DNA of 64,000 nucleotides, from assembly GCF_047238105.1 (NCBI RefSeq), contig NZ_JBDFMD010000001.1:4402001-4466000 (forward strand), in the 5' to 3' direction. The position numbers and the translations under genes were made by a program. Below the pieces are notes generated by a model. It was not told the DNA's origin. It did no database searches and saw only the letters and a list, made by a program, of their open reading frames with translations. Shown one piece after another: positions 28,981-42,240 of this stretch; positions within the stretch are counted from its first letter, which is position 1; each line of letters begins with the position of its first letter. The stretch comes from Paenibacillus_D sp047238105. Lineage in GTDB: Bacteria > Bacillota > Bacilli > Paenibacillales > Paenibacillaceae.

Positions 28981-29062
28981 GCAAATATTAAGTGGGTTAT
29001 GATCCGCTCTAAGCACCAATATGGGGCTTGAAGAGATGCGTTGGTGGAGTTTATCTAAACCC

Positions 29063-29428
29063 TCAGGTGTCTCTTCCTTCATATCCCGGATGATTGTAAT
29101 CCGTCTCTTTAAGCTCTTCGAGGATGTTCATGCCGCGGATATGCGTCTTCGTTTCCTCAGTGCCCACCCGGTAAATGGCCCGATACACCTCCAGCAGCTG
29201 ATCGGTAAATTCATTTTGTGCCGAGTCGTGGTCGGCGGATTTATAAGGGATCGGCGTGCGGAGCGCAGTCGTCTCATCATTGCTTTGCTCTTGGTCCAGA
29301 ACGGCCTGGAGTTCGGCAAGCTCCTCTTCGTTGGCTTCGATGGTCAGCTGCTCTCCTTTGGAGGGCTGGGTCTCGATAGCATTGCCGGATACGGATACAT
29401 AGTACAGTTTTCTGTCATTGGCGATCAT
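29063..29428 (-). CDS. Conserved-looking hypothetical protein
   Basis: 121 residues read leftward from ATG 29428, behind a strong ribosome site (GAGGAGG). The N-terminal half forms alternating strands (KLYYVSVSGNAIE), the C-terminal half is an acidic helix-rich region (EEELAELQAVLDQEQ). No signal peptide, membrane helix, cysteine or known catalytic motif is present. I do not recognise the family. It is convergent with the STAS gene and divergent from pcrB. The strong ribosome site and even codon use favour a real gene. Confidence 0.75.
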   Translation of the reverse strand: MIANDRKLYYVSVSGNAIETQPSKGEQLTIEANEEELAELQAVLDQEQSNDETTALRTPIPYKSADHDSAQNEFTDQLLEVYRAIYRVGTEETKTHIRGMNILEELKETDYNHPGYEGRDT

Positions 29429-29548
29429 AATGGCGTCCTCCTCAATAGATCGTGCTCATCTTCTATTAATATTGTTACCACCGGCGGGGCGGGCTCAAAC
29501 AGCAACAAGGGCGGCATGGGGGCTTAGGGGGCGCGTTCGGGAGGCAAA

Positions 29549-29577
29549 TTGACACGTGATCGGGGGTGACATAGACT
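29549..29577 (+). promoter_or_regulatory. Promoter of pcrB
   Basis: TTGACA (29549-29554), 17 bases, TAGACT (29572-29577), then GGA. It is the same hexamer pair and spacing as the pcrA promoter 800 bases downstream. Confidence 0.65.
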
Positions 29578-29610
29578 GGAGAAAATGAGCAAGCTGGCGG
29601 AGGAATGGCA

Positions 29611-30321
29611 ATGTACAGAGAGCGGTATGAAGAGTGGCGGCATGTGTTCAAGCTGGACCCGGACCGGGAGATCGACGATGCGAAACTGGACGCGTTGTGC
29701 ATGTCGGGGACCGATGCAGTGATCGTAGGGGGATCCAGCGGAGTCACTTTCGAGAAAGTAGTGGAGCTGCTGTCCCGGATCCGTCGTTACGAGGTGCCTT
29801 GCGCGCTGGAGGTGTCGGATCTCGAAGCGGCGGTGCCGGGCTTTGATCTGTATCTGATCCCGATGGTGCTTAACACTGCTCGCACCGAGTGGATGACCGG
29901 CAAGCAGATCGAAGGGCTGCAGGCTTACGGCTCCTACATCCCTTGGGACAGCACGGCAGCCGAGGGCTATCTGATCCTGAACGCGGAAGCGGAAGCGGCT
30001 CGTCTGACGGGTGCCGATTGCGGACTTGACGCTGCTGCGGTGCTGGCCCATGTGCGCCTGGCCGATCGATTGATGCGGCTGCCGATCGTATACCTCGAGT
30101 ACAGCGGGACATTCGGCGATATGGAGCTGGTCCGTGCGGCCTCGGCGCTCGTGACGCAAGCGAGGCTGTTCTACGGCGGCGGCATCGATGATCCGGCCAA
30201 AGCAAGCGCGGCTGCCGCAGCGGCGCATACGGTTATCGTTGGCAATGTGATCTATGACCATCTGGAAGCCGCGCTGGAGACGGTGCAGGCTGTTCGGGAC
30301 ACGGCTTTTGCCCGCGTTTGA
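29611..30321 (+). CDS. pcrB: Heptaprenylglyceryl phosphate synthase
   Basis: 236 residues from ATG 29611; an upstream ATG at 29605 is only one base from the ribosome site GGAGG, so the second is preferred. PcrB is a TIM-barrel prenyltransferase that joins a C35 prenyl diphosphate to sn-glycerol-1-phosphate, making an ether lipid precursor in Bacillales. The start KLDPDR, the motif DAVIVGGSSGVT, the YLEYSG segment and the phosphate-binding FYGGGI and IVGNVIY loops are present. As in Bacillus, it lies directly upstream of pcrA and ligA. It has its own promoter. Confidence 0.95.
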   Translation: MYRERYEEWRHVFKLDPDREIDDAKLDALCMSGTDAVIVGGSSGVTFEKVVELLSRIRRYEVPCALEVSDLEAAVPGFDLYLIPMVLNTARTEWMTGKQIEGLQAYGSYIPWDSTAAEGYLILNAEAEAARLTGADCGLDAAAVLAHVRLADRLMRLPIVYLEYSGTFGDMELVRAASALVTQARLFYGGGIDDPAKASAAAAAAHTVIVGNVIYDHLEAALETVQAVRDTAFARV

Positions 30322-30348
30322 TTCCTGGAATTGCAGGTGCCGGAGACA

Positions 30349-30377
30349 TTGACAGAGGTGGGCAGGAGGACTAGACT
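30349..30377 (+). promoter_or_regulatory. Promoter of pcrA
   Basis: TTGACA (30349-30354), 17 bases, TAGACT (30372-30377), again followed by GGA. Near copy of the pcrB promoter in layout although the spacers differ. Confidence 0.65.
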
Positions 30378-30416
30378 GGAATCAGGCGAACAAACGCGAA
30401 CAAAGGAGCACGGTTG

Positions 30417-32774
30417 ATGTTTAAATCCATAGATATAGACCAAGCTGTCAGCAAGCTCAATGAACGGCAGCGCGAGGCCGTCAAGGCAACGGATGGTCCG
30501 CTCTTGATCATGGCCGGTGCGGGCAGCGGCAAGACCCGGGTGCTGACCCACCGGATCGCATACCTGATCGAGAAGCGCCGGGTGGCTCCGTGGAGCATCC
30601 TGGCTATCACTTTTACCAACAAAGCCGCGCGCGAGATGCAGGAGCGTGTCTCCTCGCTGATCGGCGGGATGGGCGGAGATGTGTGGGTGTCGACCTTTCA
30701 CTCGATGTGCGTCAGACTGCTGCGCAAGGACATCGACCGGATCGGCTACGGCTCCAGCTTCTCGATCCTCGATTCGAGCGATCAGCTGTCAGTCATCCGC
30801 GGGATTATGAAGGATCAGAATATCGATACCAAGAAATTCGAGCCCAAGGGGATCCAGGCCGTCATCAGCAGTGCCAAGAACGAGCTGATCCCCCCTGACC
30901 GTTACGAGCAGAAGGTCGGCGACTACTATCAGCAGATTGTGGCCAATGTGTACTCGGCTTACCAGAAACGGCTCAAGGCGAACAACTCGCTCGACTTCGA
31001 CGATCTGATCATGAAGACGATCCAGCTCTTCACCGAAGTGCCGGAGGTGCTGGAGTTCTACCAGAACAAGTTTCGCTACATTCATGTCGACGAATATCAG
31101 GATACGAACCGGGCGCAGTACATGCTCTGCAACATGCTGGCGGACAAGCATCATAATCTGTGCGTCGTCGGCGACAGCGACCAGTCTATCTACCGGTGGC
31201 GCGGCGCAGACATTACGAATATTCTGAACTTCGAGGAGGACTATCCCGAAGCCACGACGATCCTGCTGGAGCAGAATTACCGTTCATCCTCCAATATCCT
31301 CAATGCCGCCAATGCCGTCATCGGGCAGAACACGGGACGCAAGCCCAAGAAGCTGTGGACCGACCGGGGCGAAGGCGATCCGATCACCGTCTATATGGGC
31401 GATTCGGAGCATGACGAGGGTTATTTCGTTACCTCGGAGATCCAGAAGAACAAACGAACAGGCCGCAAATATGCTGATCATGCGATTCTGTACCGCACCA
31501 ATGCGCAGTCTCGCGTCATCGAGGAAATCCTCATCAAGTCGGAGATTCCTTATCAGATCGTAGGCGGCATCAAGTTCTACGACCGCAAGGAGATCAAAGA
31601 CCTGCTGGCATACCTGAGGCTGATCTCCAATCCGGATGACGATATCTCGCTGCTGCGGATCGTCAATGTCCCCAAGCGCGGCATCGGCGACACCACGATG
31701 GGCAAGCTGGCGGCTGAGGCTGCACAGCGGGGGATCTCGATCTTTGCCCTGCTCGATCAGCTGGACTGGCTCGATGTCAGCTCGCGGGCGCGCACCGCGC
31801 TGGCGGCGTTTAAGAAGATGCTGGACGATCTAACCCGGATGGTGGATTATCTGTCAGTGACCGAGTTAACGGAGAAGATGCTGGAGATGTCCGAGTACAA
31901 GCTGGAGCTGCAACGGGAGAATACGCTGGAGTCCAAGGCCCGTCTGGAGAATATCGACGAGTTCCTCTCGGTGACGATGGAGTTCGAGAACCGCAACGAG
32001 GATAAGACGCTTGTCGCGTTCCTGACCGATCTGGCCTTGATCGCGGACATTGATACGATGGACAAGACGGAGGATGCCGAAGCGGACAACTCCGACAATG
32101 TGGTGCTGATGACGATGCACAGCGCCAAAGGGCTGGAATTCCCGGTCGTCTTCATCATAGGCATGGAGGAGGGCGTGTTCCCGCACAGCCGCGCCTTCTC
32201 CGACAACGAAGAGCTGGAGGAGGAGCGGCGGCTGGCCTATGTCGGCATCACCCGTGCCGAGCAGCAGCTGTTCCTGACGTGCGCGCGCATGCGTACGTTG
32301 TTCGGGCGCACCAGCGCCAATGCGCCGTCGCGCTTCCTGGAGGAGGTGCCGGAGGAACTCAAGGCCCCCGGTACCAGTACCAGCGGCGGCATCCGCGCGG
32401 GCTTTGGCGCCCGCCGCAGCTATGCGCAGGAACCCGCGACAGGCTTCGGGTACCGGGGGGCGGGCGGGCGCAGCCCGTCAGGCTCGCCGTCAGGCCGCCC
32501 TGGATTTGGGGCGGCAGCGGCCGGAGCAGGCGGCAGCACGGTGCGCGTGACGACCGGCGGGGCGGCTGCTGCGGCATCCGGCTCGGCAGCTGCGGCTGGC
32601 GGGGCCGGAGCAGGCTTTGGTGTCGGCGACAAAGTGTCGCACGGCAAGTGGGGTACCGGCACGGTGGTTTCCGTCAAGGGCGAGGGCAACGATATGGAGC
32701 TTCAGATCGCCTTCCCTGCGCCGGTCGGCGTCAAGCGGCTGCTAGCTGCCTTCGCACCCGTAACCAAAGTGTAA
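30417..32774 (+). CDS. pcrA: ATP-dependent DNA helicase PcrA (UvrD family)
   Basis: 785 residues from ATG 30417 (a TTG at 30414 is less well spaced from AAAGGAG). PcrA is the essential 3'-5' superfamily 1 helicase of Firmicutes, used in excision repair, plasmid replication and removal of RecA. Motif I (AGAGSGKTRVL), Ia (AITFTNKAAREM), II (VDEYQDTN), III (GDSDQSIYRWRGA), IV (QNYRSS), V (MTMHSAKGLEFP) and VI (YVGITRAEQQLFL) are intact. After about residue 640 comes a linker very rich in A, G and S, then a Tudor-like C-terminal domain (GDKVSHGKWGTGTVV), the part that contacts RNA polymerase in Bacillus. Confidence 0.97.
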   Translation: MFKSIDIDQAVSKLNERQREAVKATDGPLLIMAGAGSGKTRVLTHRIAYLIEKRRVAPWSILAITFTNKAAREMQERVSSLIGGMGGDVWVSTFHSMCVRLLRKDIDRIGYGSSFSILDSSDQLSVIRGIMKDQNIDTKKFEPKGIQAVISSAKNELIPPDRYEQKVGDYYQQIVANVYSAYQKRLKANNSLDFDDLIMKTIQLFTEVPEVLEFYQNKFRYIHVDEYQDTNRAQYMLCNMLADKHHNLCVVGDSDQSIYRWRGADITNILNFEEDYPEATTILLEQNYRSSSNILNAANAVIGQNTGRKPKKLWTDRGEGDPITVYMGDSEHDEGYFVTSEIQKNKRTGRKYADHAILYRTNAQSRVIEEILIKSEIPYQIVGGIKFYDRKEIKDLLAYLRLISNPDDDISLLRIVNVPKRGIGDTTMGKLAAEAAQRGISIFALLDQLDWLDVSSRARTALAAFKKMLDDLTRMVDYLSVTELTEKMLEMSEYKLELQRENTLESKARLENIDEFLSVTMEFENRNEDKTLVAFLTDLALIADIDTMDKTEDAEADNSDNVVLMTMHSAKGLEFPVVFIIGMEEGVFPHSRAFSDNEELEEERRLAYVGITRAEQQLFLTCARMRTLFGRTSANAPSRFLEEVPEELKAPGTSTSGGIRAGFGARRSYAQEPATGFGYRGAGGRSPSGSPSGRPGFGAAAAGAGGSTVRVTTGGAAAAASGSAAAAGGAGAGFGVGDKVSHGKWGTGTVVSVKGEGNDMELQIAFPAPVGVKRLLAAFAPVTKV

Positions 32775-32787
32775 TTATGAGCGGATG

Positions 32788-32810
32788 GCTGAAAACCGAC
32801 CTTTTTGAAC
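32788..32810 (-). repeat. Dispersed intergenic motif, copy 2 (inverted)
   Basis: The reverse complement begins GTTCAAAAAGGTCGGTTTTC and ends with AGC, the core of the motif also found at 19064 and 57270. It sits just after the pcrA stop. A palindromic GC-rich stretch near 32868-32892 follows. Confidence 0.55.
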
Positions 32811-32964
32811 TTTAACTTGGACTACTACTGCACATACTAAAGATACGAGCCACGATTGCGACCGGTGGCCGGCGTAGAGCCGGCGCCGGCCGTCTTGGCT
32901 TTCATACATAATATTGATGGGAGTTGCAGAATCACTATTCGAGGCGAGAGGACGGTCGTTCATA

Positions 32965-34977
32965 ATGGAGCATGTGCTTCAAAGGATGGAAGAGCTGGTC
33001 ACGGAGCTCAATCAGTACAATTATCACTACTACACGCTGGACAATCCGATCATCAGCGACAAGGAATACGATGCATTGTACGATGAGCTGACTGCTCTGG
33101 AGACGGAGCATGGCATCGTGCTGCCGCATTCCCCTACCGGCAGAGTCGGCGGCGAGCTGCTTGCGGGATTTGAGCCGCACCGTCACTTGGCACGGTTGTG
33201 GAGCTTGGACAAGGCCCAGAACATCGAGAGTCTGGAGGCCTGGAATCAGCGAGTCCGCAAAGCGGTGGCCGACTATAACGCCAAGCATCCAGACGAGGAG
33301 CCGCTGCCCGACCCTTCCTATGTCGTCGAGTTGAAGTTTGACGGCCTTACTTTGAATCTTACCTATGAAGACGGTCAGCTGGTCCAGGCGGCAACCCGGG
33401 GCAACGGCACCGTCGGCGAAGGGATCCTGTCCCAGGTGCGGACGATCCGTTCGATTCCGCTCTCCATTCCGTTCAACAATGGTACGATCGAGGTGCAGGG
33501 AGAAGGCATCATGCATTTGTCCGTTCTGGAGGCTTACAATAAAACCGCAGCCGAGCCGCTCAAAAACGCCCGCAACGCGGCAGCGGGGGCGCTCCGCAAC
33601 CTCAATCCCCGCACGACTGCGGAACGCAAGCTGAGCGCGTTTATTTATAATGTCGGCTATACCGACGGCGTGGAATTCGCCAATCATCAGGAGATGGTAC
33701 AGTTTCTGCGGGACAATCATTTCAAAGTGAATCCGTACCTCGTGTACTTTACCGATATCCATGAGGTACAGGCGGAGCTGGAAAAGCTGGCGCTGGGACG
33801 GGCGGAGCTGGATTTTCTGATCGACGGCGCAGTAGTCAAGGTGACCGATGTACGGACCCGCGAGGCGCTCGGCTACACGGACAAGTTCCCCAGGTGGGCG
33901 ATCGCCTATAAGTTTGAGGCGGAGGAGACGACCACGATCCTGGAGTCGGTCAACTGGGAGGTCGGGCGCACAGGCAAGATTACGCCGGTCGCCCGGGTGC
34001 AGGCCGTGGAGCTGGCAGGCGTTACTGTGCAGAACTGCACCTTGAACAACATCGGCGACATCGAACGCAAGAACCTGAAGCATGCTTTGGGCACGCGAGT
34101 GTTCATCCGCCGTTCCAATGACGTCATCCCCGAGATTCTAGGCAAAGCCGACGAAGAGACCGGTATCGAGATCGTATTCCCCGAACGGTGCCCGTCCTGC
34201 GGGACGGAGCTGGAGCAGCGCGGCGCCCACCTGTTCTGCAACAACAAGCTGGCTTGCCGGCCGCAGACGGTCGGGCGGATCACCCATTTTGCCTCGCGCG
34301 ATGCGATGGATATCGAGTCCTTCAGCATCATGACGGCCGAGCAGCTGTACGCCGAGCGGGAGGTCAGAGACCCGGCCGATCTGTATGAGCTAACCTTCGA
34401 TGACCTGATCGGACTGGAGCGTTTTGGCGAGAAGAAGGCAAGCAAGCTGCTTGCCGCCATCGAGACCTCCAAGGAGCGGGAGTTGGCCGCATTCCTGTTT
34501 GCGCTCGGGATACCCAATACCGGCAAAGCTACGACCCGCATGCTGGCAGATCATTACCGGCAGTTGGACGCAATCATGCAGGCGACGGTCGAGGAACTGG
34601 TCGAGCTGCCGGATATCGGGACGATCGTCGCCGAGAGCATCGTGACGTTCTTCGCGGATCCCGTCATCCGGGAAAGTATCGCGCGCATGCGCAGACTAGG
34701 TGTCAAAGCGGAGGCGGAGCAGCGTATTGAAGTAAGGGAGGATAGCGTGTTCTCGGGTAAAACAGTCGTGTTGACCGGTACGCTGTCGAAGATGACTCGG
34801 GACGAAGCTGCCAAGCGACTGGAAGCGCTGGGGGCCAAAGTATCGGGAAGTGTGTCCAAAAAGACGGACTTTGTCATCGCCGGGGATAGCGCTGGCAGCA
34901 AGCTGACCAAAGCCCGGGATCTCGGCATTGCCGTCATTGAGGATGAGGATGAGCTGATTCGGATGCTGGAGCTGTAA
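32965..34977 (+). CDS. ligA: NAD-dependent DNA ligase
   Basis: About 670 residues. An in-frame ATG further upstream (32917) lacks a ribosome site, so ATG 32965, which gives the family start (ELVTELNQYNYHYYTLDNP), is used. It seals nicks using NAD+. Domain Ia (NYHYYTLDNPIISDKEYD), the adenylation lysine in VELKFDG (about residue 124), a four-cysteine zinc finger (CPSCGTEL...CNNKLAC), helix-hairpin-helix repeats and a C-terminal BRCT domain (VFSGKTVVLTGTL) are present. The adenylation domain is a somewhat divergent type (NARNAAAGALRNLNP where PRNAAAGSLRQLD is usual). It completes the pcrB-pcrA-ligA order of Bacillus. Confidence 0.95.
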   Translation: MEHVLQRMEELVTELNQYNYHYYTLDNPIISDKEYDALYDELTALETEHGIVLPHSPTGRVGGELLAGFEPHRHLARLWSLDKAQNIESLEAWNQRVRKAVADYNAKHPDEEPLPDPSYVVELKFDGLTLNLTYEDGQLVQAATRGNGTVGEGILSQVRTIRSIPLSIPFNNGTIEVQGEGIMHLSVLEAYNKTAAEPLKNARNAAAGALRNLNPRTTAERKLSAFIYNVGYTDGVEFANHQEMVQFLRDNHFKVNPYLVYFTDIHEVQAELEKLALGRAELDFLIDGAVVKVTDVRTREALGYTDKFPRWAIAYKFEAEETTTILESVNWEVGRTGKITPVARVQAVELAGVTVQNCTLNNIGDIERKNLKHALGTRVFIRRSNDVIPEILGKADEETGIEIVFPERCPSCGTELEQRGAHLFCNNKLACRPQTVGRITHFASRDAMDIESFSIMTAEQLYAEREVRDPADLYELTFDDLIGLERFGEKKASKLLAAIETSKERELAAFLFALGIPNTGKATTRMLADHYRQLDAIMQATVEELVELPDIGTIVAESIVTFFADPVIRESIARMRRLGVKAEAEQRIEVREDSVFSGKTVVLTGTLSKMTRDEAAKRLEALGAKVSGSVSKKTDFVIAGDSAGSKLTKARDLGIAVIEDEDELIRMLEL

Positions 34978-34995
34978 GCATAGAGAACTTAGGAG

Positions 34996-35026
34996 AGGAG
35001 CGTGCGGATTTAATCCGTGCGCTCCT
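34996..35026 (+). other. Hairpin after ligA
   Basis: AGGAGCGTGCGGATT and AATCCGTGCGCTCCT pair fully if two G-U pairs are allowed (34996-35010 with 35012-35026). No T-run follows. The rest of the 343-base gap before the 16S gene holds the rRNA promoter and leader and no protein gene. Confidence 0.45.
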
Positions 35027-35179
35027 GCTGAGATGAGATACGCATTGCGCCAGCCACGAAAAAAATGCAAGTATGGGTTGAAATCTATCAGTGGCTGTGA
35101 TACATTACTATATGTCGCTTTTGAACCTTTCTATCGCTTGTATTTGAGCGAAGCAGAAAAAAAAAGATAAAACAACTTG

Positions 35180-35208
35180 TTGACATCTGGTTCGGAAGCT
35201 GGTATCAT
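35180..35208 (+). promoter_or_regulatory. rRNA operon promoter
   Basis: Consensus TTGACA (35180-35185), 17 bases, TATCAT (35203-35208). It lies about 110 bases upstream of the 16S gene. Confidence 0.8.
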
Positions 35209-35247
35209 ATGATCTTGTCACCGCAAATGTGACGATCAAGTTCTTTG

Positions 35248-35272
35248 AAAACTGAACAAATGGATCGCGTCG
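35248..35272 (+). other. 16S rRNA processing stem, 5' arm
   Basis: AAAACTGAACAAATGG and following bases are complementary (two mismatches) to 36920-36945 behind the 16S gene, forming the long duplex cut by RNase III. A matching pair for 23S is 37060-37084 with 40118-40141. Confidence 0.7.
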
Positions 35273-35320
35273 ATCCGAACAATAGATTTACCAGCTTTAA
35301 GTAATGAGCAATCAGCTTTC

Positions 35321-36882
<1,562 letters not shown>

Positions 36883-36960
36883 AATTACCCGATCTCGATG
36901 AAGATCGGATACCGTTCGACGACGCGAATCTATTTGTTCAGTTTTGATGGAATTTGATTT

Positions 36961-37036
36961 GGGGACATAGCTCAGCTGGGAGAGCGCCTGCCTTGCACGC
37001 AGGAGGTCAGGAGTTCGATCCTCCTTGTCTCCACCA
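36961..37036 (+). tRNA. tRNA-Ala (anticodon TGC)
   Basis: A 76-base cloverleaf: acceptor GGGGACA/TGTCTCC, D-arm AGCTCAGCTGGGAGAGC, anticodon loop CTTGCAC, T-arm AGGAGTTCGATCCTCC, and encoded CCA. It is the only tRNA in this 16S-23S spacer; the tRNA-Ile often paired with it is absent. Confidence 0.97.
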
Positions 37037-37171
37037 CTAATTTCATCTTTTTGCACCTTGAAAACTGGATAGCGAAACAAAGCATAGTAACATCCTTTAG
37101 CTGGGATAGTGAAACACAATCGGTGAATGCTGTATTCAAATCCTCGGATTTGAACACAAACCAATCACCTA

Positions 37172-40095
<2,924 letters not shown>

Positions 40096-40200
40096 AACCT
40101 TCAGCTAAGACTTACCTTGCTTTGATTCGCATCCAGTTTTCAGTGTGCAACAACACACTGCGGCAGACGCACGCGTCGCAAGACGAGAGGCGCCGCCCAC

Positions 40201-40318
40201 GTTTGGTGATAATGGCGAAGGGGAACCACGCGTACCCATCCCGAACACGGCCGTTAAGCCCTTCAGCGCCGATGGTACTTGGACCGCAGGGTCCTGGGAG
40301 AGTAGGACGTCGCCAAGC
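40201..40318 (+). rRNA. 5S ribosomal RNA
   Basis: About 117 bases, with terminal pairing of TTTGGTGA and CGCCAAGC, and the conserved CCATCCCGAACACGG loop. It closes the operon about 105 bases after 23S. Confidence 0.95.
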
Positions 40319-40324
40319 ACAACG

Positions 40325-40354
40325 AACCCACGATACTCGGATCGTGGGTTTTTT
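40325..40354 (+). terminator. rRNA operon terminator
   Basis: AACCCACGAT (40325-40334) and ATCGTGGGTT (40341-40350) form a perfect ten-pair stem followed by a T-run. Confidence 0.92.
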
Positions 40355-40423
40355 GTTGTGAGTTGAACCTCCAGTGCGGCTTATGACATAATACCAGTAT
40401 AACAAGGAAAAGCAGGTGATCAT

Positions 40424-41608
40424 TTGGAGTTGCGAACGTTGACGGCAGATGAAGTGGATGCAAGTCTTGAGCTGGCGATGTATGCTTTTCAGTTCAAGCT
40501 CAGCGAGCAAGAGCTGGCACAGGTGAGATCGCAGGCGAAACCGCATGAGACATGGGGCGTGTTCGAGGGTAAGGAATTGGTCGCACAGCTCACCCTGCTG
40601 CCGCTGACGGCTTATCTTGCCGGCAAGCCGATGGCCATGGGCGGAATCGCAGGTGTGTCCACATGGCCGGAGCATCGGCGAAAAGGAGCGGTAGGAAAGC
40701 TAATGATCCAGGCGTTGGAGCAGATGCGTCAGAACGGCCAGACGATATCTTTCTTGACGCCATTTGACTTTCAGTTCTACCGGAGATATGGCTGGGAAAT
40801 GTATGTGGAATATAAAGCCTACACGTTGAATACTGCCTTGCTGCCTTCACGCAGGCAGGTGGAAGGCACGATAACGAGATATAGCGAGCTTAACAAGGAG
40901 TTAGTGAATGTAATTGCGCCCCTTTATGAAGTGTATGCATCCGGCTATAACGGCACGCTGGCTCGCAAAGAGGACTGGTGGTTCACCTCAATATTCCGCA
41001 GAAACCAAGGACAAGTCGCGGTATTTAATAATGCTGACGGGGCGCCGAGGGGATATGTCTTTTATAAGGTAGCCGATCGCGAGTTCGTCGTGCATGAACT
41101 GGTGTACCTGGATACTGAAGCGCGTCAGGGCTTATGGAATTTTATCGCCAACCACGATTCAATGATCGAGCGGGTACAGCTGAAAGCGCCGTCAGATGAT
41201 CCGCTTCCGTACCTTCTGCCGAATCCGCGCTTTGAGCAAAAGCTGGTGCCTTACTTTATGGGGCGAATCGTAGATGTGGAAGCTTTTTTCAAATCGTATC
41301 CCTTCAACTCCATCCTGTCTGATGAGCCGTTGACGATTGCCGTAAGCGATGAACACGCGCCCTGGAATGAGGGGATGTATGAACTTGCGTTTAATGAAAA
41401 TGGCCTTCATGTGACAAAATATAATCAGCCGCCTGCCGGACAAGCTCAGCTCTCCTGCTCGATTCAGGCTTTGTCTGCGATGATGATTGGATATAAGCGT
41501 CCACAAACGCTGTGGGAGCTGCAGCTCATCGAAGGCGATCGGGAAGCCGCGAGTCGTCTCGAAGCGCTGATCCCTGTACACACCACATATTTAATGGACT
41601 TCTTCTGA
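40424..41608 (+). CDS. Eis-like GNAT acetyltransferase with sterol-carrier-type C-terminal domain
   Basis: 394 residues from TTG 40424, the first start in frame with a ribosome site (AGCAGGTGAT). The N-terminal GNAT fold has the acetyl-CoA loop (GVSTWPEHRRKGAVGKLM) and PFDFQFYRRYGWE, typical of the Eis family; a second degenerate GNAT fold follows, and the last 100 residues form an SCP2-like domain with the chain ending at a hydrophobic -MDFF carboxylate, as in Eis where the C-terminus takes part in catalysis. Eis-type enzymes acetylate amines such as aminoglycosides or peptides; the real substrate is unknown. A possible promoter TTGAAC-N18-CATAAT begins at 40363. Monocistronic. Confidence 0.88.
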   Translation: MELRTLTADEVDASLELAMYAFQFKLSEQELAQVRSQAKPHETWGVFEGKELVAQLTLLPLTAYLAGKPMAMGGIAGVSTWPEHRRKGAVGKLMIQALEQMRQNGQTISFLTPFDFQFYRRYGWEMYVEYKAYTLNTALLPSRRQVEGTITRYSELNKELVNVIAPLYEVYASGYNGTLARKEDWWFTSIFRRNQGQVAVFNNADGAPRGYVFYKVADREFVVHELVYLDTEARQGLWNFIANHDSMIERVQLKAPSDDPLPYLLPNPRFEQKLVPYFMGRIVDVEAFFKSYPFNSILSDEPLTIAVSDEHAPWNEGMYELAFNENGLHVTKYNQPPAGQAQLSCSIQALSAMMIGYKRPQTLWELQLIEGDREAASRLEALIPVHTTYLMDFF

Positions 41609-41649
41609 TTGATTGTGAAAGTTTTTTAGAACGCGCACGCAAAGAACGC

Positions 41650-41677
41650 TTGACGTTTTTAGAAAATTGCGTATAAT
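41650..41677 (+). promoter_or_regulatory. SigA promoter of the ctsR-clpC operon
   Basis: TTGACG (41650-41655), 16 bases, perfect TATAAT (41672-41677); start near 41684, just before the CtsR operator. Confidence 0.8.
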
Positions 41678-41686
41678 AAAAATTAA

Positions 41687-41714
41687 AGTCAAAGAAAGTC
41701 AAAGTCAAGTCAAA
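41687..41714. promoter_or_regulatory. CtsR operator
   Basis: AGTCAAA-GAA-AGTCAAA (41687-41703) matches the CtsR heptad direct repeat (A/G)GTCAAA-N3-(A/G)GTCAAA exactly. A further AGTCAAA half-site occurs at 41708-41714. Placed across the transcription start, it implies autorepression. Confidence 0.92.
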
Positions 41715-41750
41715 TGAACAGATGGGTAACGACTTTGGGAGGTTGGTGAT

Positions 41751-42212
41751 ATGCGCAACATTTCCGATACGTTGGAGCAATATCTGAAGCAGCTGCTGCA
41801 GGAGAGCGTCGAAGGAGCGGTCGAAATCCAGCGCAATGATTTGGCTGATCGTTTCTCTTGCGTACCGTCGCAGATCAATTATGTCATCAGCACCCGTTTT
41901 ACATTAGAGAAAGGTTACCTGGTGGAGAGCAAGCGAGGGGGCGGCGGATACATCAGGATCCAGCGAGTGGAGCTTCCATTATTGAAAGCTATTCAGGGAT
42001 ACATCAACAGTACGATCGGCGATCGGGTAGATCAGAATGCCGCCGAGGGTCTGGTCTACCGGCTCAAGGAAGCGCAGATGATCTCTTCCCGTGAAGCCAA
42101 TCTGTTAAAAGCCGCGGTATCCCGGGAGGCGATCACGGTCGGACTGCCGCTGCGGGACGAGATCCGCGCCAAAATCCTGAAAGCCATGCTAATATCCTTG
42201 CTTGTGAAATAG
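41751..42212 (+). CDS. ctsR: Transcriptional repressor of class III stress genes
   Basis: 153 residues, normal for CtsR, from ATG 41751 behind GGGAGG. N-terminal winged helix (RNDLADRFSCVPSQINYVISTRFT) with the glycine-rich wing that senses heat (KRGGGGYIRI), and a C-terminal helical domain for dimerisation and contact with McsB/ClpC. It represses clp genes and its own operon; heat or McsAB activity releases it. Its operator is directly upstream. First gene of ctsR-mcsA-mcsB-clpC. Confidence 0.97.
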   Translation: MRNISDTLEQYLKQLLQESVEGAVEIQRNDLADRFSCVPSQINYVISTRFTLEKGYLVESKRGGGGYIRIQRVELPLLKAIQGYINSTIGDRVDQNAAEGLVYRLKEAQMISSREANLLKAAVSREAITVGLPLRDEIRAKILKAMLISLLVK

Positions 42213-42240
42213 CGCAGGCGCGAGAGGAGGACGCAGGTCC

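Noticed and set aside
29021..29527. 168-codon plus-strand frame opposite the hypothetical gene
   Set aside because: The minus-strand gene has a strong ribosome site and balanced composition; the plus frame does not.
34996..35026. Hairpin after ligA considered as a terminator
   Set aside because: No T-run follows on either strand, so it is listed only as a structure.
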